Positions 11,534 through 24,384 of a DNA stretch of 64,000 nucleotides are shown here, piece by piece (position 1 is the stretch's first letter; each line of letters starts with the position of its first letter). Below the pieces are notes generated by a model that searched no databases, was not told the origin of the DNA, and saw only the letters and a list, made by a program, of their open reading frames with translations. The translations under genes and the position numbers were made by a program. The stretch is from contig JAVSML010020426.1 of NCBI GenBank assembly GCA_038503035.1, forward strand, positions 27,966-91,965, given 5' to 3'. The stretch comes from Crocodylus rhombifer (lineage: Eukaryota > Chordata > Crocodylia > Crocodylidae).

Positions 11534-12570
11534 TGAGGAGTACCTGAAAACTAACTTTCACTTTTTTTACTTTGTTAAAGAATCGCTTTTGCAGTGGATG
11601 AGCATGTGTTAAGGGAGATTACAATTCATCATCTTCTATTAATAAAACTATCTGCTTCCTTTCCATTATTGTCCTCATCTTCTCCTTACTTTCAGGTCCT
11701 GAAGCATCAACTCATTCTCATTTTTAATAGTCTTTTTGAAGTAATCATTTTTTTCCATAACTTTGAAGTGCACTTTGGTATATTACATGCTGAATGGCTG
11801 CTTTATAGAAATTTACTAATTTCTGTCATGTCATTGGCACCATCAGTAGTGATATAGAAAAAAATGGCAAAATAAATTCCTGATGTAACTTCATTTTGTT
11901 TAAGGATAAATTTGATTAACTGTCATTCTTTCTGGGAAGTCCATCACCTTAAAACTTTTCCCATTCTAGTTTCAACTCTCATTTGATTTTCATTTAGTAT
12001 GCTAATCTACATCCTGAGTTGTATTAATCTACAGTCAAATTGTGTTAAAGATCAGGGACATGTTTTTTCATATATTACATACAAGTTTTGAATGAAAGGC
12101 TACATATCAGCTTAATTTTTACCCTTCTAGTTTGGCATGAAACCTACAATTTTCTACTGTAGTTCAGTGCTTTCCTAGCTGGAATTTGTGATATGGAATT
12201 TGCAGGGAAGCATCTTGCCTCATAAATTTTGCTCAAATCAGGTGGGGCCATGGACAGATGTGCAGACTAAGGTGGTCCAAAGTTTTTGAAGTGCTCTAAA
12301 CAGTGAGTGTGCAGATGTGCATGGCCAAAAAAGCAGTTGAAAATGATCCTCAAAAAGCAAACATTTTTGAAACACTTGCTTTTGAAGCACTCCCTGAAAT
12401 GTCTGTGTTCTCCAGTTTTGATATAAGAGCTGCAGGGAAGCATACAGGATACAAACCTTGGAGCCCTCTATCAAAGGTAGCTGCCTATATCCTTTCCTTC
12501 AAAAACTAAAGTGTTGGAGGTCACTTATTTATTTTAAAACACAGCCAGAGAAGGTGGAGATCCCCCACCC
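11534..12570. other. non-coding, no recognised feature
   Basis: AT-rich sequence with T runs. No supported exon or element. Confidence 0.45.
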
Positions 12571-12574
12571 CTTG

Positions 12575-12865
12575 ATAAAATAGCTTAGTAGTTAGTGCAT
12601 TCATCCAGGATACAGGAAATCTGTAATTTTCCCTGTGCCTAAGGGAAGATTCAAACCAACATCTACCTATTGGAAACATGGCCTGATCCCGAGGTTTGTG
12701 GTTCTTCTGGGCTAGTGACACCCTCCATGCCACACGTAGAAGCTGTTCTACTTCGCAGAAAGAATTCATAATCCAAAAGGCTAGAGACAAGGAGCAAGCA
12801 GGAGCATGGCTCTCTGGCCCAGTTATTAGGGCCCTCACCCAGGGGAAGGAGCCCTGGATGCTAGT
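12575..12865 (+). repeat. tRNA-derived SINE remnants
   Basis: ATAGCTTAGTAGTTAGTGCA near 12580 has the layout of a tRNA A box. It is followed about 40 bp later by a degraded B-box-like stretch. A second head-like copy (GGCCCAGTTATTAGGGCCC) lies near 12816. Related sequence recurs at 19.8 and 20.2 kb, so this is a dispersed family and not a tRNA gene. Confidence 0.5.
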
Positions 12866-12869
12866 CCTT

Positions 12870-15453
12870 GCTTAAAGACTCTCTGCATATGTTTCATTAA
12901 AGAGTCACAGGATAAAATGTATTTCACTGGAACCTGCTGCAAGGTTTATATCCCTGGTTCTATTATTCACTGTTCCTTGACAGTGCCAAACCCCAAGTTT
13001 TACCACTTTTTACACATAATGCTAAACATTTTTCTAATGCATTCCCTCTTCTTCCCCCCTTCCTTTCTTCATTTGTACATGCTGACATTTCCCTTGAGTG
13101 GAGGGAATTCCTACCAACTTCATGGTAATGGACACAGTATGACCAGCTATAATAAACAGATAAGCATCATTTATTAAACAGTGAACTGCTTGCTCAAATG
13201 CAGCCTAAGCATCACACCTGATTCAGTTTCAGTATGAAAAGCAACTTTACAGAAATATGAAGAGAGGTTTGGTAGCAGCACTGATCATCAAAAATTGTGA
13301 ACAGATGCCATAGAAAGTTCTACCTCACAAGAAAAAAGCCTTTAAATTATTTAGGGCAAAACTTTAGACATAGCTTGCCTGCACAAAGAATTAAATCTGT
13401 TTAAATCATTGCTGCAATCCACTGGCACGTAGCTTTTCACCAAAACTCAGCAATAAATCTGCAAATTTCTTAAAAGGCTTTGTCCATTCAATGTAATAAG
13501 ACTTAGTATTCTTAATATCCAACACATCTATCCAAGCCAGATCCAGATTCTTACGCAGTTCTGGCAAAAAAAAAGTTTTCTGATCTAAATGAAATCCTGA
13601 AACCATCACAAACCAAAGGGTGGGGTGGGATTGTAAGACTATTTCATCCTTAAGATAACTGTTCTAATGGTGATCTGCTATTAAAGTTCCATGGGGACTG
13701 GGTCAGAGAGTCTACTCTGCCAGCTGCCTGTCTGCACTCTGTCACATACATAAACAAATCTGAAGATAGATGCAATTTATTTGGCAAAGGTTCTCCTTGG
13801 TCTATGGTAGCTCTCAATACTACCAAGCCCACCTGTATGGTAACAGCCATAATAAAGTAGTATCTGAAAATAAAGAGATATAGTCCAAATGCCAGAGTCA
13901 GTAGTTTGCATACAAGTTTAATTTTTCTAGCATCTACTGTACACTTTTCCCCTAAAGCAGCAAAAACATTATTCGGCACTTTTGATTTCCATAAATCCTT
14001 TTTTTTCCCTTTTTTTAACAGAACAGAGGTTATTCTGAGTCTCAACTGAACAGTGTACTTCATAATCTGAAACTGAGCAGTAGAGTAATGGGTGAGATTT
14101 AAAACAGAGGAGCTATTTTGTCCAGCTAATAAGCAGTCTGTTCATGAAATTCTTATCTAGGAGTTGATAGCTTCCCTCTTAATTGTCCAAAGGCAAGGAA
14201 CTGAAGAAGAAGGAGCCAGAAACTGCAAGGGGACACATCCAGATTTTGTAAAAACTGTTTGTTTTTGCCCTATGGATTGGGTTGAATGATCTGAAATAAA
14301 TATAGCTGCCATTTTTAATAATAACTCATAGTTGTAAGAAACCTTTTGTTTCCTTATCTCTCCTTTCATTTTTAGGAAATAAATATTTTTTCTTGTGTTA
14401 TGCCGCTAAAGCACTTTTCAGCATAATTTGGAGAACTTCTGAATGATTTGCTCTGCAGTCACCTGTTCCTGTCTGGTTTGTGATCAAGAACTGCTGCTCT
14501 TAAAGGTATTTAGATACTCTGGATTTTCTTCTATTGAAGAAAGAGAGAGAGAAAGAGAGAGAGAGGCAGACCGACAGACAAAGAGAAAGAAAAGAATCCA
14601 ATCCAAAAGCTCCCATTCCCTGCTGCTGCAGTGTGTTTATTCTGAGCTGTACATTAGGATGCAAGGCAATTTAAATTAAATGGCAGAGACATTTTGACAC
14701 AAGCTATGTGAAGATTCCTGAAAAGAAGGATGGCACTTCAGTTCTGCACTTTATCTGCCATATAATGAGGTGTGCTAATTCAGGGGTCACTACTGACTTT
14801 GAGAAGTTTGCCATTCCAAATCCTTCTTTATTTCATGTCCTTGCTCCCTCTTTTCTGAAGCTTTTGTGATTAGTCTCCCTGACCTCTTTTCTTTATTTAT
14901 GGCATGTCTTGGAGCAGTTAGCTTTTTCTCATTTGTGGTTGTCACACAGCCATTTCTTTAAATAATGTAATTATTCACCATCACTGGAAAAATATCAACC
15001 ACAACTACTTAGAAATCTCGATAAAAATGCCAATTTATACCCAAAATATTAAGCATACTAGCACCACTTTACTCCCACCAAGAGTTGCTGTTCCCCCACT
15101 ACTCCAATACTACACCTGCATATCCTAACACTCAGAACCACCCGTCATTGCAACTGTCTGGACTGCAGAACTTCTAGGTGAAACTGCTCTGCTGCTGTGC
15201 TTTATTATACATCTTTCTTCTTCAGGACAATATGTACAGTGTGACAGTCCCAGCTGACTGGTACCGAAGTTTGCCAGTTGTATTCATGAACATTCACTTT
15301 CCTTTGACAGCACTGGTGTAGACAACTAATTTAGAATCCCTTCATAGTTTAAGCTATTGAGCCTTAAATACACAGCTTTATGTACTTAGGTAAAGATTAT
15401 TCTAGCTTACATTTTCCCTGCCTTAAATATAATGCTATGATAATGATCCAAAG
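12870..15453. other. non-coding, unique-looking
   Basis: No exon recognised. The two minus-strand open frames at about 13406-13609 and 13650-14063 lack recognisable domains and I do not call them genes. A purine microsatellite lies inside at 14536-14567. Confidence 0.4.
14536..14567. repeat. (GA)n-type microsatellite
   Basis: An imperfect GA repeat with interspersed AA, followed by a short (GACA)-like stretch. Confidence 0.85.
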
Positions 15454-15701
15454 GCCAGGTCTACATGAGACGCTGACCGCACAGTTGCTACTGCACAGTC
15501 ATGTAGTACTTGTATAAATAAGTAGTAAATGACCATGCAGTAACTGGGGTTACTGCACAGTCACGCCAACAGTTTTTCATGGCGCTGACTGTGCAGTAGC
15601 CTGAGACTACTGTGCAGTAGCATATCATGCTTTCTGCCATGTGATGCTACTGTGTAGTAGTCACGAGCTACTGCGCAGCCACAGGCTCATATAGATGCAG
15701 C
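15454..15701. mobile_element. MITE with 5-bp flanking repeat (TCTACATGAG family)
   Basis: It starts GCCAGGTCTACATGAGAC and ends with the complement of GCTGCATCTATATGAGCC. CAAAG lies directly outside both ends (15449-15453 and 15702-15706). The interior is rich in CTGCACAGT/ACTGTGCAG motifs in both orientations and folds on itself. The element at 55443-55621 has the same ends and also a 5-bp flanking repeat. Confidence 0.7.
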
Positions 15702-15869
15702 CAAAGAAAGGTTAAAAGCAACAACCTGGATCCACTGGCTGTAGAGAGCAGGACATCAACCAGAAAGGCTAGTGCAGACCTCAGGAGAGGCTCCGGTTCT
15801 TCCGATACTGGACACAGAATCTGATCCTTCTTGTTTACTGTTAGTACTAGCCAATTGTCCATCAGAAAT

Positions 15870-16665
15870 GACGGGGGTGAGTGGGCAGGGACAGAGCACC
15901 GCGCCCCCCCCCGGCCCACTCCCCTTCCCTCCTGCTGCCTGGGATCCAGGGGGAGAGGGAAGACAGCGGCAGGGGGAAGAGAGGGGAGGGGAGGGGAGGA
16001 GTGGGCCCAGGCCTAATGCAGGGGAGGAGCGGGCCTGANNNNNNNNNNGGAGTGGGCCCAGGCCCAAGTGGTGGGGGAGGAGGCCCACTCCTCCTCTCCC
16101 CTCACCGCTGTGGGGCTGGGCCTCGCCCCTGCCACGGTGGGCTGGCATCCCTGCTCTGCTCCCCCCTCAGGCCAGTTCCTCCTCCCCCACCTGATGTCAG
16201 GCTCTGGCCCACTCCTCCTCTCCCCACACTGCCACTGCCACTGCCACATCAGTTTGGGTCCACTCTTCCCCTCCTCACCGCCGTGGCGTGCACGCTCCTC
16301 CCCCTCCCATTGGGCCCACTGCTCCCTGCACCGCTGCAGCGTTGGCCCTGCAGGCGGTGCCGATGGAATGATGGGGGGGCCCAAGGCCAGCACCAGTGGC
16401 CGTGCCCCGCATGAGATCCCAACCCTGCTCCCCACCCTGTGCTGCCATCATTGGCCTCGCCCCACCACTGCCCCGCTCCATTGTCGCCACCTGCAGGGAG
16501 CAGGGCGGGGGGAAGGGGGGCCACTGTGTCCCCACCATCATGGCAGCGCTCTGCTCTGCTGCCACCTCCTGTCCCAATTTTGTATTCACACGCTGATTGG
16601 CTACTTCAGTCACCCAATCAGAGAGCAAATAAGGCGTTATGGACAGACAGACAGATGAAGGCTTT
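15870..16665. repeat. GC-rich block with assembly gap
   Basis: Very GC-rich, with purine tracts on one strand and CCACT/CCCACTC-type repeats. A 10-base N gap lies at 16039-16048. Long open frames occur on both strands here because stops are rare at this composition; none shows a domain. It ends in AT-rich sequence with short GACA repeats near 16640-16660, which may be the end of a mobile element. Confidence 0.5.
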
Positions 16666-17118
16666 TATAATATTAAATGCTATAGCTCAGTTTGGGTTGC
16701 TGAGAGAAGAATCCATAACTTTGAATTTCCACACCTCTGTGCATTTTTTCCAGTCCTATGGCTGCATTAGCTGGCATTAATTTCCCCCTGAAAAGGGAAC
16801 AACAGCAGACGAGACAGAAAAGAGAAAACAGGAAAGCGCTAGAGCATGAGACTGTCAGCTTGCATTCACATATACTCATATTTAAAACGTGCAATTATGA
16901 GGCAAGACATTTAATTACAAACACAAGCAGCCAATGGAGTATGCTCAAATTAAAATGTATGATATTAGAGTTCAGCATTAAGTACAATCTTTGCTTATTC
17001 AGTGTGGTTCTTCTGCTCTCTGGAGTACATAGAGTGTTATAAGTCTATATAACTTTGAGATAACAAACTTGTATCTTTGCATTGATACAGTAGTCATTTG
17101 CTCTTTTTTAACACCTAA

Positions 17119-17851
17119 TAGGGCTGTGCAAGACCATGCTTTGGATCCGGAGAAGCTTCGAACACGTTGGCGTCCAAAGCAGCATGTCCGGATTGAAGCG
17201 TTGGCTTTGTTAGGCTTTTGGAAGCAGCTCAGAGCTTCCGAATCACTTCGGAAAAAGCTTCAGAGCCACTTCAGAGATGCGGCCATAGGGTATAATGGGG
17301 AATCAATGAAATATCTATAACTTTGTTGTTTTTTTGTCTGATTTGGATGAAATTTGCAGGAGTGGTAGCCTCTGTGGAGAGCATGAAGCCTGACAAGTTT
17401 CAAGAAGATTGCTGCAGGGGTTTGTGGGGAACTGTACTCCAAATTCTTGAAAGCAAAACTCATGTCACGTCTATGCGTTACACCACAGGGGAGTGAAAAC
17501 TGCAGGGGTGGTGGCTCATGATGAGGCTACAAAGCCTGCCAGCTTTCAAGGAGATGGGTGTAGGGGGAGTCTGGCTTCTGGGGCCTTGCACCTTGGCAGG
17601 CTTCATGCTTTCAGCAGAGGCTACCACCCTGCAAGTTTCATCCAAATCAGACAAAAACGACAAACTTATAGATATTTCACTGATTCCCCATTACACCCTA
17701 TGGCTGGATCTCCGAGGTGGCTCTGAAGCTTTGGAGCGGCTTCGGCCGGGTCAAAGCAGGAACCCAGTTTGGAGCTTTGGATTGGATCCCTTTCATCCGA
17801 AGCAGCCAGATCCAAAGCCAGATCGAATAGCTGCCTACTCGCACAAGCCTA
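17119..17851. mobile_element. foldback hAT element, 733 bp
   Basis: Left end TAGGGCTGTGCAAG; right end the complement of TAGGCTTGTGCGAG. The flanking octamers ACACCTAA (17111-17118) and ACAGCTAA (17852-17859) differ at one base. Long inner arms pair: the segment from about 17283 to 17378 (CCATAGGGTATAATGGGGAA onward) is complementary to about 17610-17702. It is non-coding. Confidence 0.8.
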
Positions 17852-18054
17852 ACAGCTAAAACTCCCAAGTTTGATCCCCACTGCTGATGACCAAATTCTG
17901 TTACGTAAATATCTACACATTGAATAGTATTTTACCAAAAACTAGAGAAAATTGTGTACAGTCAATTCTACTGCATGACATATTCACTGCATCATCCCAA
18001 TGACATCCTATACAAGTTGCAGCCAGTAAAGTTTACTTTACATATTACATTCTC

Positions 18055-18225
18055 ACTAGGAGGAGAGTTAAACACTCAGACAGGCTATGCAGAGCAGTTC
18101 TGAAATATCCATCCCTGGAGGTTTTTAAGACCCAGCTAGACAAAGCCTTGGCTGGGATGATCTAGCTGGGGCCTCCTGAAGTCCCTTCCAACCCTAATAG
18201 TCAATGATTTTATGATTCTGTGGGG
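18055..18225 (+). mobile_element. CR1 3' end fragment
   Basis: Plus-strand CR1 terminus: 'CCATCCCTGGAGGTTTTTAA', then GGGATGATCTAGCTGGGG, CCTTCCAACCC, and the 3' repeat-like TGATTTTATGATTCTGTG. The final ATGATTCT motif is the classical CR1 tail. Confidence 0.8.
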
Positions 18226-18229
18226 AAAG

Positions 18230-19785
18230 TTAAGCTGGCTATTTTGAAAGTTGTGTGTTTACAAGGGGACTGGCAAAAGAACAGCTCTTGAAGAAAGCCA
18301 TCTTCAGGGAGACTTTATTAAAATCTTGAAGTTATGGCTAACTTCTTTAAGGACTTCAGTCATATAAAATCTATAGATGGCAAATCTAATGAATCTTTTC
18401 TGATTCAGGGACTGTTTCCAGTTTTATCTTTTACATAGTTTTGTTCAACCCAATTTTAAATGTGCCAAGCAAGAAGATCACTATCAGTCCCTTTGAGAAA
18501 CTACTGCACTGGCAAACAGAACTCACTATAAGAAGAGTTTTCCTGCTTTTCAGACTAACAGGACTTTGCTTTTTGTATAAAATAAGTCTAAATATCCCCT
18601 ATATATTAACTGAGGCAAGCTAGTATCACTTTTACCTTTCCTGTAGCCTTGGAAACTTAATTTCTTCAACAGCAAGTGGCAGTGACAATAACTATTAATA
18701 AAGTTGATTTATTTAAAACTACTGTGTTAACTGAGGCTGCAGATAAACACAAATAAAGGGTCTGATTTAATATTCTATGACACCAGTTTTATGCTAGTGC
18801 AATTCCACTAATTTCTACGGAGTTGTAGAGGTATAAAAAATTGAGTAAGATGGTAGTGAATAAATTCCAAGATATATATGAGCTGCCTTAGAACATTTCA
18901 TGAAAAAACTGGAGGAAGATAAATACACCACCACCATTGCTTTCTTTCCGTCTGTTTTCACTCCCAAACTTTTAGAGCATGGGATAGAAGTACGTAAATG
19001 CATTCTTAAAGCAGCACCCAATGCATCCATTAATAGAACAGCCACATCTCACAAATTAATTATCTCAATGTGGGTAATCCTTTTTTATTATAATGTCATG
19101 CAGAATACTGACACCTCAGCTTGTCTAGCCTGAATAAGCTTTTTAATTCTACTAATGATATATTTATGACTTTCCACAACAAAAGTCATCTTCAAAACCT
19201 AGCAAACCAAAAAAGGCTATTTATTTACTCTATGGATTTTATTCAATTAAATTAAATTGTACAGTCTGATCAGCAAATGTGTTGTATTCCAGAATATTCT
19301 ACAATCTACTAAATCTGCAAAAATCTAATAATTGATGTGGCACAGTACATGCAATCATTAAGCTTCTGTTTCTCCTTTTGAGTTCAAATCAGTATGCTGG
19401 CCTATGGCCCAGCTTCATCTCAACTATGTGAAGGGTATAGCACCTAGACCATCATTCTCCAGGTTGGGCAGGGCACAAAGCAGGAATGAGGCACTGGCCA
19501 CAACTACTCTGGCTGAAGAGTTGTACTGCTACTCTAGCAGCCCAAGCTTGTTTAAAGAAGACTAGTTCTTATCTCCCACACTGCTGATGCCTCCATCTGA
19601 ATGATAGTCAGAGCAGAGGGAAAGAAGGATAAGATCCTGTGGTATTTCTGTGCTCTGTAGGTGGTATTCCCTTTCTTTTTAGTTGTCTACATGGTGTTTT
19701 TAGCACTTACATGCAGGCAGCCATTCTATTTCTGGATGTGTAACCCTGCATGCATACCTGAGCACACTCATCTTGGAAACAAGAT
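18230..19785. other. non-coding, no recognised feature
   Basis: AT-rich sequence. No exon, RNA gene or defined element was recognised. Confidence 0.45.
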
Positions 19786-19789
19786 GATA

Positions 19790-20410
19790 GGGGAGACGAA
19801 AGGCCCTCCCATGTTTTAGCTCAAATAGCTGAGCCATTTGGGCACTCATCTGGGAAGCTGAACACTCAGGTTCCAGAGCCCCACCTCAGCTAGAGGAATT
19901 TGAACCTGCATCTGTCTGGCTTCCTAGAGGCACTTGATACCACTTGACCCACTAAACCACAGGTTGGAAATTATTCCAGTCTTTTGCTGGAACTCTTTTA
20001 GAAACTGGGCCTCTGCTCCTTGCATTTAATATGGTTTTTAGACAAAAAATGGATAAGGGACAATTTCTGCTTATTGGAATCAAGGCTCTAGACTAGACCC
20101 CAGGGCTTCCTCTTCACTGCAGGCAAGCAGCCACCTCATAGAGACACACAAGCTCAGAATTGGTTGCTTTCTCTTGGCTCTGCACACCTTTCTCTCTGTC
20201 CATAGAAACACTTTCAACATAGTACCAGAGAATGGCCTAGATAATGCCTGGCCTATGGTGTGGTGATTAGAATACTATGTAAGGAGGTTAGAGAAACAGG
20301 ATTATATCCCATCTGGATGAGGTAGGGGCCTAGAACCTGAGTCTTTGGTATCCCAGATATGAATACTAAGAATTCAAGTACTGGGACTAAAACTTGGGAG
20401 GTGGTGGCGC
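19790..20410 (+). repeat. two tRNA-derived SINE remnants
   Basis: At about 19818-19885, TAGCTCAAATAGCTGAGCC, a spacer and then CAGGTTCCAGAGCCC give an A-box/B-box arrangement. A second copy is at about 20256-20310 (GTGTGGTGATTAGAATAC ... GGATTATATCCC). Bodies are diverged. They are related to the repeat at 12.6 kb. Confidence 0.5.
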
Positions 20411-20419
20411 CATGTAACA

Positions 20420-21760
20420 CCTGCTAGCTATGGGTTAGATTAGAATGACCTACATTTGTAGGCCTATGATGCTGCAAAGCATCCACAATGCTTAGATGCT
20501 TAGACAGAGCATGTATGCAGCTTGTATACAGCCTACGGCACATGCCCAGTCTGCTTGAGATGACAGATGCACACACTATGCATCCACAATACTGGGAAAC
20601 AAAATCTCTACCTGAGCATAAGAGCCAAAAATGCCATGGAGATAACCAAAAATCTGCAATTTAGACAACTATAAAGAAACAGAATTCTGCTTTATGTGTC
20701 TAGCCTGCTCTTAGTTGGGAGAAAAATCGGAATGTATTGATGTTTGAAAGAAGGCAGTTTGACCACTGCTATCCTGGATCAAAATGTCTTTCATAACAGG
20801 GATCCAGCTATGGGGTATGAGTCTGGAAGGTGGGGGAAGGGTGGGAAGAAATGACAGTGGTGAACACAGCCATTACACAGAGTGAAGAGACAGAATCCAA
20901 CCATAACTAGCCAAAGAATAATAAGATCCAGACTGATGTTTCCTGCATATGAATTTCACCAGCATTTAAAATGCCCTTAAACACAAGAGACCTCATCACT
21001 TTAAAAGCTGCTATTCATGTCAGTGATACCATTCTTGATTGCCCTATTGCCTGAAATAAAGCGACAGCACAGGGACTTTACCAAGTATATCAGGCATATT
21101 CAGAACCAAAGTATACTACAAGGAATCTTTGCCTGTTTGTTTACTTTCTTTTCTCTCCACTTCTGGGGAAGATATGAATTGTAATGACACAATAACAAAT
21201 CATTTCCTATTCCCCTGATGTATTATATTATCACTATTATTCTATTAGTTTCCAAGTTAAATTAGCTGCATGTGTGACATTTATATAAATGAATTATAAT
21301 TCTTTAGTCTAAGACTAGGTCAGTTTGACTTGTATGATTAAATTAATTATCCAAATTAATATTGATGGAAAATTAAGAGTCACAGCTGTGCCTTGCACAC
21401 CACTATAAAACATCTGCCCCAACATCATTTCTAGCATTTAACACAAGAATTATTCTCTCTCTGTCACAAATAGCACCAACAGTTAAAGCATCCCAGAGGG
21501 AGTTGGAAGTGTACACTCTTTTCAAGATTAGTATTTGTTATGTCAATAAGTACCTGTTCTTGGTGGACTTGATGGCTCAAGGTATTAGTAAAGGAATCTA
21601 CTGCTCTCATCTTGAGATTTCTCCAGTCTAGCTTAGTTTTATAGCTAACCAGAATCTCTTTAGGGAAGGCTCTTTGGTGAAACAAATTGGTGTATCACAG
21701 CCCAATCCCCAGTGAACAGGTTACCCATCACACAAAAACCATCAGTATGGCCCTTCATGC
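20420..21760. other. non-coding, no recognised feature
   Basis: AT-rich sequence. No supported gene or element. Confidence 0.45.
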
Positions 21761-21774
21761 TACAGTCAGAGCAG

Positions 21775-24384
21775 CATCATCATCATCATTGGCAACACCC
21801 CATGGTCAAGGGTGATTGTCTTCAATGATTGCCTTATCTGTGGGTTGGAAGATGGCTGATGAGGCCAATTTGGGATTGATGGGCTCTGTTACAGCTCAGG
21901 TGCATATTTCCATGCAGAGTGGGTGGCTCTGGATTCTTCATTTGATCCGTGACATGCAGTTTCTGTCACTCCCACATTTGTCTCCTGTTGTCATCATTAG
22001 ATTTCAAAGTACCAAGATCCTTGAAGCAAACTTTTCCTCTATTTGGGGTAGTCCTGGGTAACAGTCTCCCATGAGTTGAAGTCTATGTTGCATTTTTTCA
22101 AAGTTGGCCTTGAGGACATCCTTGAAGCACTGTCTCTTGAGCATATGCATTGACTGAACTGGGAAAATAAAACTTGTTTTGGGAGTCTGGAGTCAGACCT
22201 CTGGATGATGTGGCCAGCCCAGCAAAGTTGATGGATGATCAATGCTCGTGGTGTTTGCTTGCAAGACAACGCTAGTATTGGTGCATCTGCCTTCCCACTG
22301 GCTTCATAGGATATTCTGCAGGCAGCAATGATGGTACTTCTCCAGTGACTTGAGGTGTCCCCTGTATATTGTCCATGTTTCAGCTCCATACAATAAGGTG
22401 GGGATAATGACTACTTGATAAACCATGAGCTTGGTTTCAGATTTGATGTTGCAACCTTTGAGCATTTGTTTTCTCAGATGTCGGAAGGCTGCACTTGCAC
22501 ATGTGAGGTAATCTTGGATTTCTTTGTTGATGTCAGCCTTCTGCAAGAGTTAGCTTCTAAGGTATGGGAATGCTCACTGTTCTCCAGGTTCTTGCCATGA
22601 ATCTGAATTACTGGAGCTGGGGACTGCTCATTGAAAATTTGTTAATGGAAGACCTTCATCTTCTGAATGTTAAGCGTCAGTCTCATTTTCTTGTATGCCT
22701 CAGTAAAGACATGAACAATTGCCTGAAGGTCTGCTTCTGAGTAAGCACACACTACGGCATCATCTGTGTACTGGAGCCCAATGACTGAGGTAGGGGTGGT
22801 CTTGGTTTTGGCTTGGAGTCATCTGAGATTAAGCAATTTACCATTTATTTGGTAGTTTAGCTCCACTCCGACTGGAAGCTTGTTGGTGGTCAGAAGCTTG
22901 TCATTGGTCACAGTAAGAAATATTGAGAAGAGTGTTGGAGCGATGACACAGCCTTGCTTAACGCCTATCTTAATCTCAAAAGGATAGATCTGTTACTAAG
23001 AACCACTCTTGCATTCCGCTATGGAACAGGCAATGAATGGTGACAAATTTCGGTGGGCATCCATCTGCAGAAGGATCCTCTACAGTACTTCTCAGCTGAA
23101 AGAGTAAAAGCTTTTGAGAGGTCAAAGGCGGCCATGTAGAGAGATTTAGGTTGTTTCTGGCATTTTTCTTGTAACAGGTGAGATGTGAAGGTCATGTCAG
23201 TTGTGCCTCTTGATGCCCTAAATCCACACTGAGATATTGGAGAAGCTCTTCAGCAAGTGGAAGGAGACAATTCAAGTGGGTTCTTGCAATGATCTTTCCT
23301 GTGGTGGACAGCAAGGCAATTCCTCTGTAACTTCCACAGTTGGACTGGTCTCCTTTCTTGAAGATTGTCATGATTTCGGCATCCCTGAGGTGAACTGGGA
23401 TTTCCTCATCATTCCAGATCCTTAAGATGAGGGCATGAAGCTGTGATGCGAGTTCCTCTCCCCATTGCTTGAAGAATTCAGTGGGGATTCCATCAGCTCC
23501 AGATCTCTTGTCATTGTTCATCTGCTTGATGGCTTTCCTTACCATGTTAAGGTTTGGAAGGATTCCAAGATCATCTCTAATTGGGTGTTGCAGGACAGAG
23601 TTGAGAACACTCTCATCAAAAGAGTCTTGTTTGAGAAGGTCTTCAAAATGCTCCTTCCAGTGGATGCTGATGGTTCCTCTTTCCTTGATCAGGTCTCCTC
23701 CATCTTGAGTGCTCAGACCATAGACAGCTTTGGGGGCACTGAAAAAACCACGCACATCATGTCTGCCAGCAAGATGTTGAATCTCTTTTGCCTTGTCTTC
23801 CTACCATCAGTTCTTCATATCGTGGGCCCTCCTCTGGACCTCTGCCTTTGCTTGCTTGTGATGCAATTTCTTTGACTTGGAGTTGGTGTAATTCTACCAA
23901 GCACAAAAGGCCTGGGATTTGTAATCACCCAATTCTTGGATCTCCTGGTCATTCTCATCAAACCAGTCTTGATGTTTCCTGGTTAGATCTACTCCAACTA
24001 GAAGTTCAGCTTAACATCCAAAAGTGTCTTCACAGGCACTGATAATGGTGGGCTTAAAAGTGCTCCAAGAACTGCCAATGTTTTCCCATTGTTGTTGAGT
24101 GGAATTCACCAGCTGTTCATTGAGATGCTGATGAAAGAAGTTTCTCTTAATTGGGTCCATGAGTCCTTCAACACTGATCTTCCATCAGCATTGCTTCTGC
24201 TGCAGTCACTGTTTGGGATCTAGTTTGAGTGATGTAACCAAGTGGATGAGTTTGTGATCGGTCCAGCAATCATCAACTCCTAGCATAACTCAGGTGATGC
24301 AGACATCTTTGCGATCCCAGGCATGAACAATGACACACTCAATCAAGTGCTATGTTTAGATTGTGGGTATTGCCATGAGGTGAT
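21775..24384 (-). mobile_element. RTE-like LINE, 3' part: endonuclease end and reverse transcriptase
   Basis: Minus-strand translation, with many frame breaks, gives an APE-type LINE polyprotein from the end of the endonuclease to the 3' end. It begins with a 'SKH.HLIECVIV' stretch near 24350. Next come 'CWTDHKLIH' near 24260 (the DH motif of the endonuclease), RT N-terminal sequence at 23192-23755 ('RKAIKQMNNDKRSGADGIP', 'CGSYRGIALLSTTGKI'), and C-terminal 'LLYGAETWTIYRGHLKSLEK' near 22400. The palm catalytic stretch around 22.8-23.1 kb is degraded. The 3' end is a short ATGATGATG run at 21776-21790. The family resembles sequences often annotated in animal genomes as craniofacial-development-protein-2-like or RTE-type LINEs. 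The 5' part follows immediately in inverted orientation. Confidence 0.85.

Noticed and set aside
13406..14063. Two minus-strand frames of 67 and 137 codons as possible exons
   Set aside because: No recognisable domain, no convincing splice context, and composition like the surrounding non-coding DNA.
15756..16658. Several long overlapping open frames on both strands
   Set aside because: They are Pro/Gly/Ala/Arg-rich, exist on both strands at once, span an N gap, and are explained by high GC with few stops.
19790..20410. tRNA genes
   Set aside because: A- and B-box-like motifs are present, but there is no full cloverleaf and the copies are diverged, so they are SINE remnants.
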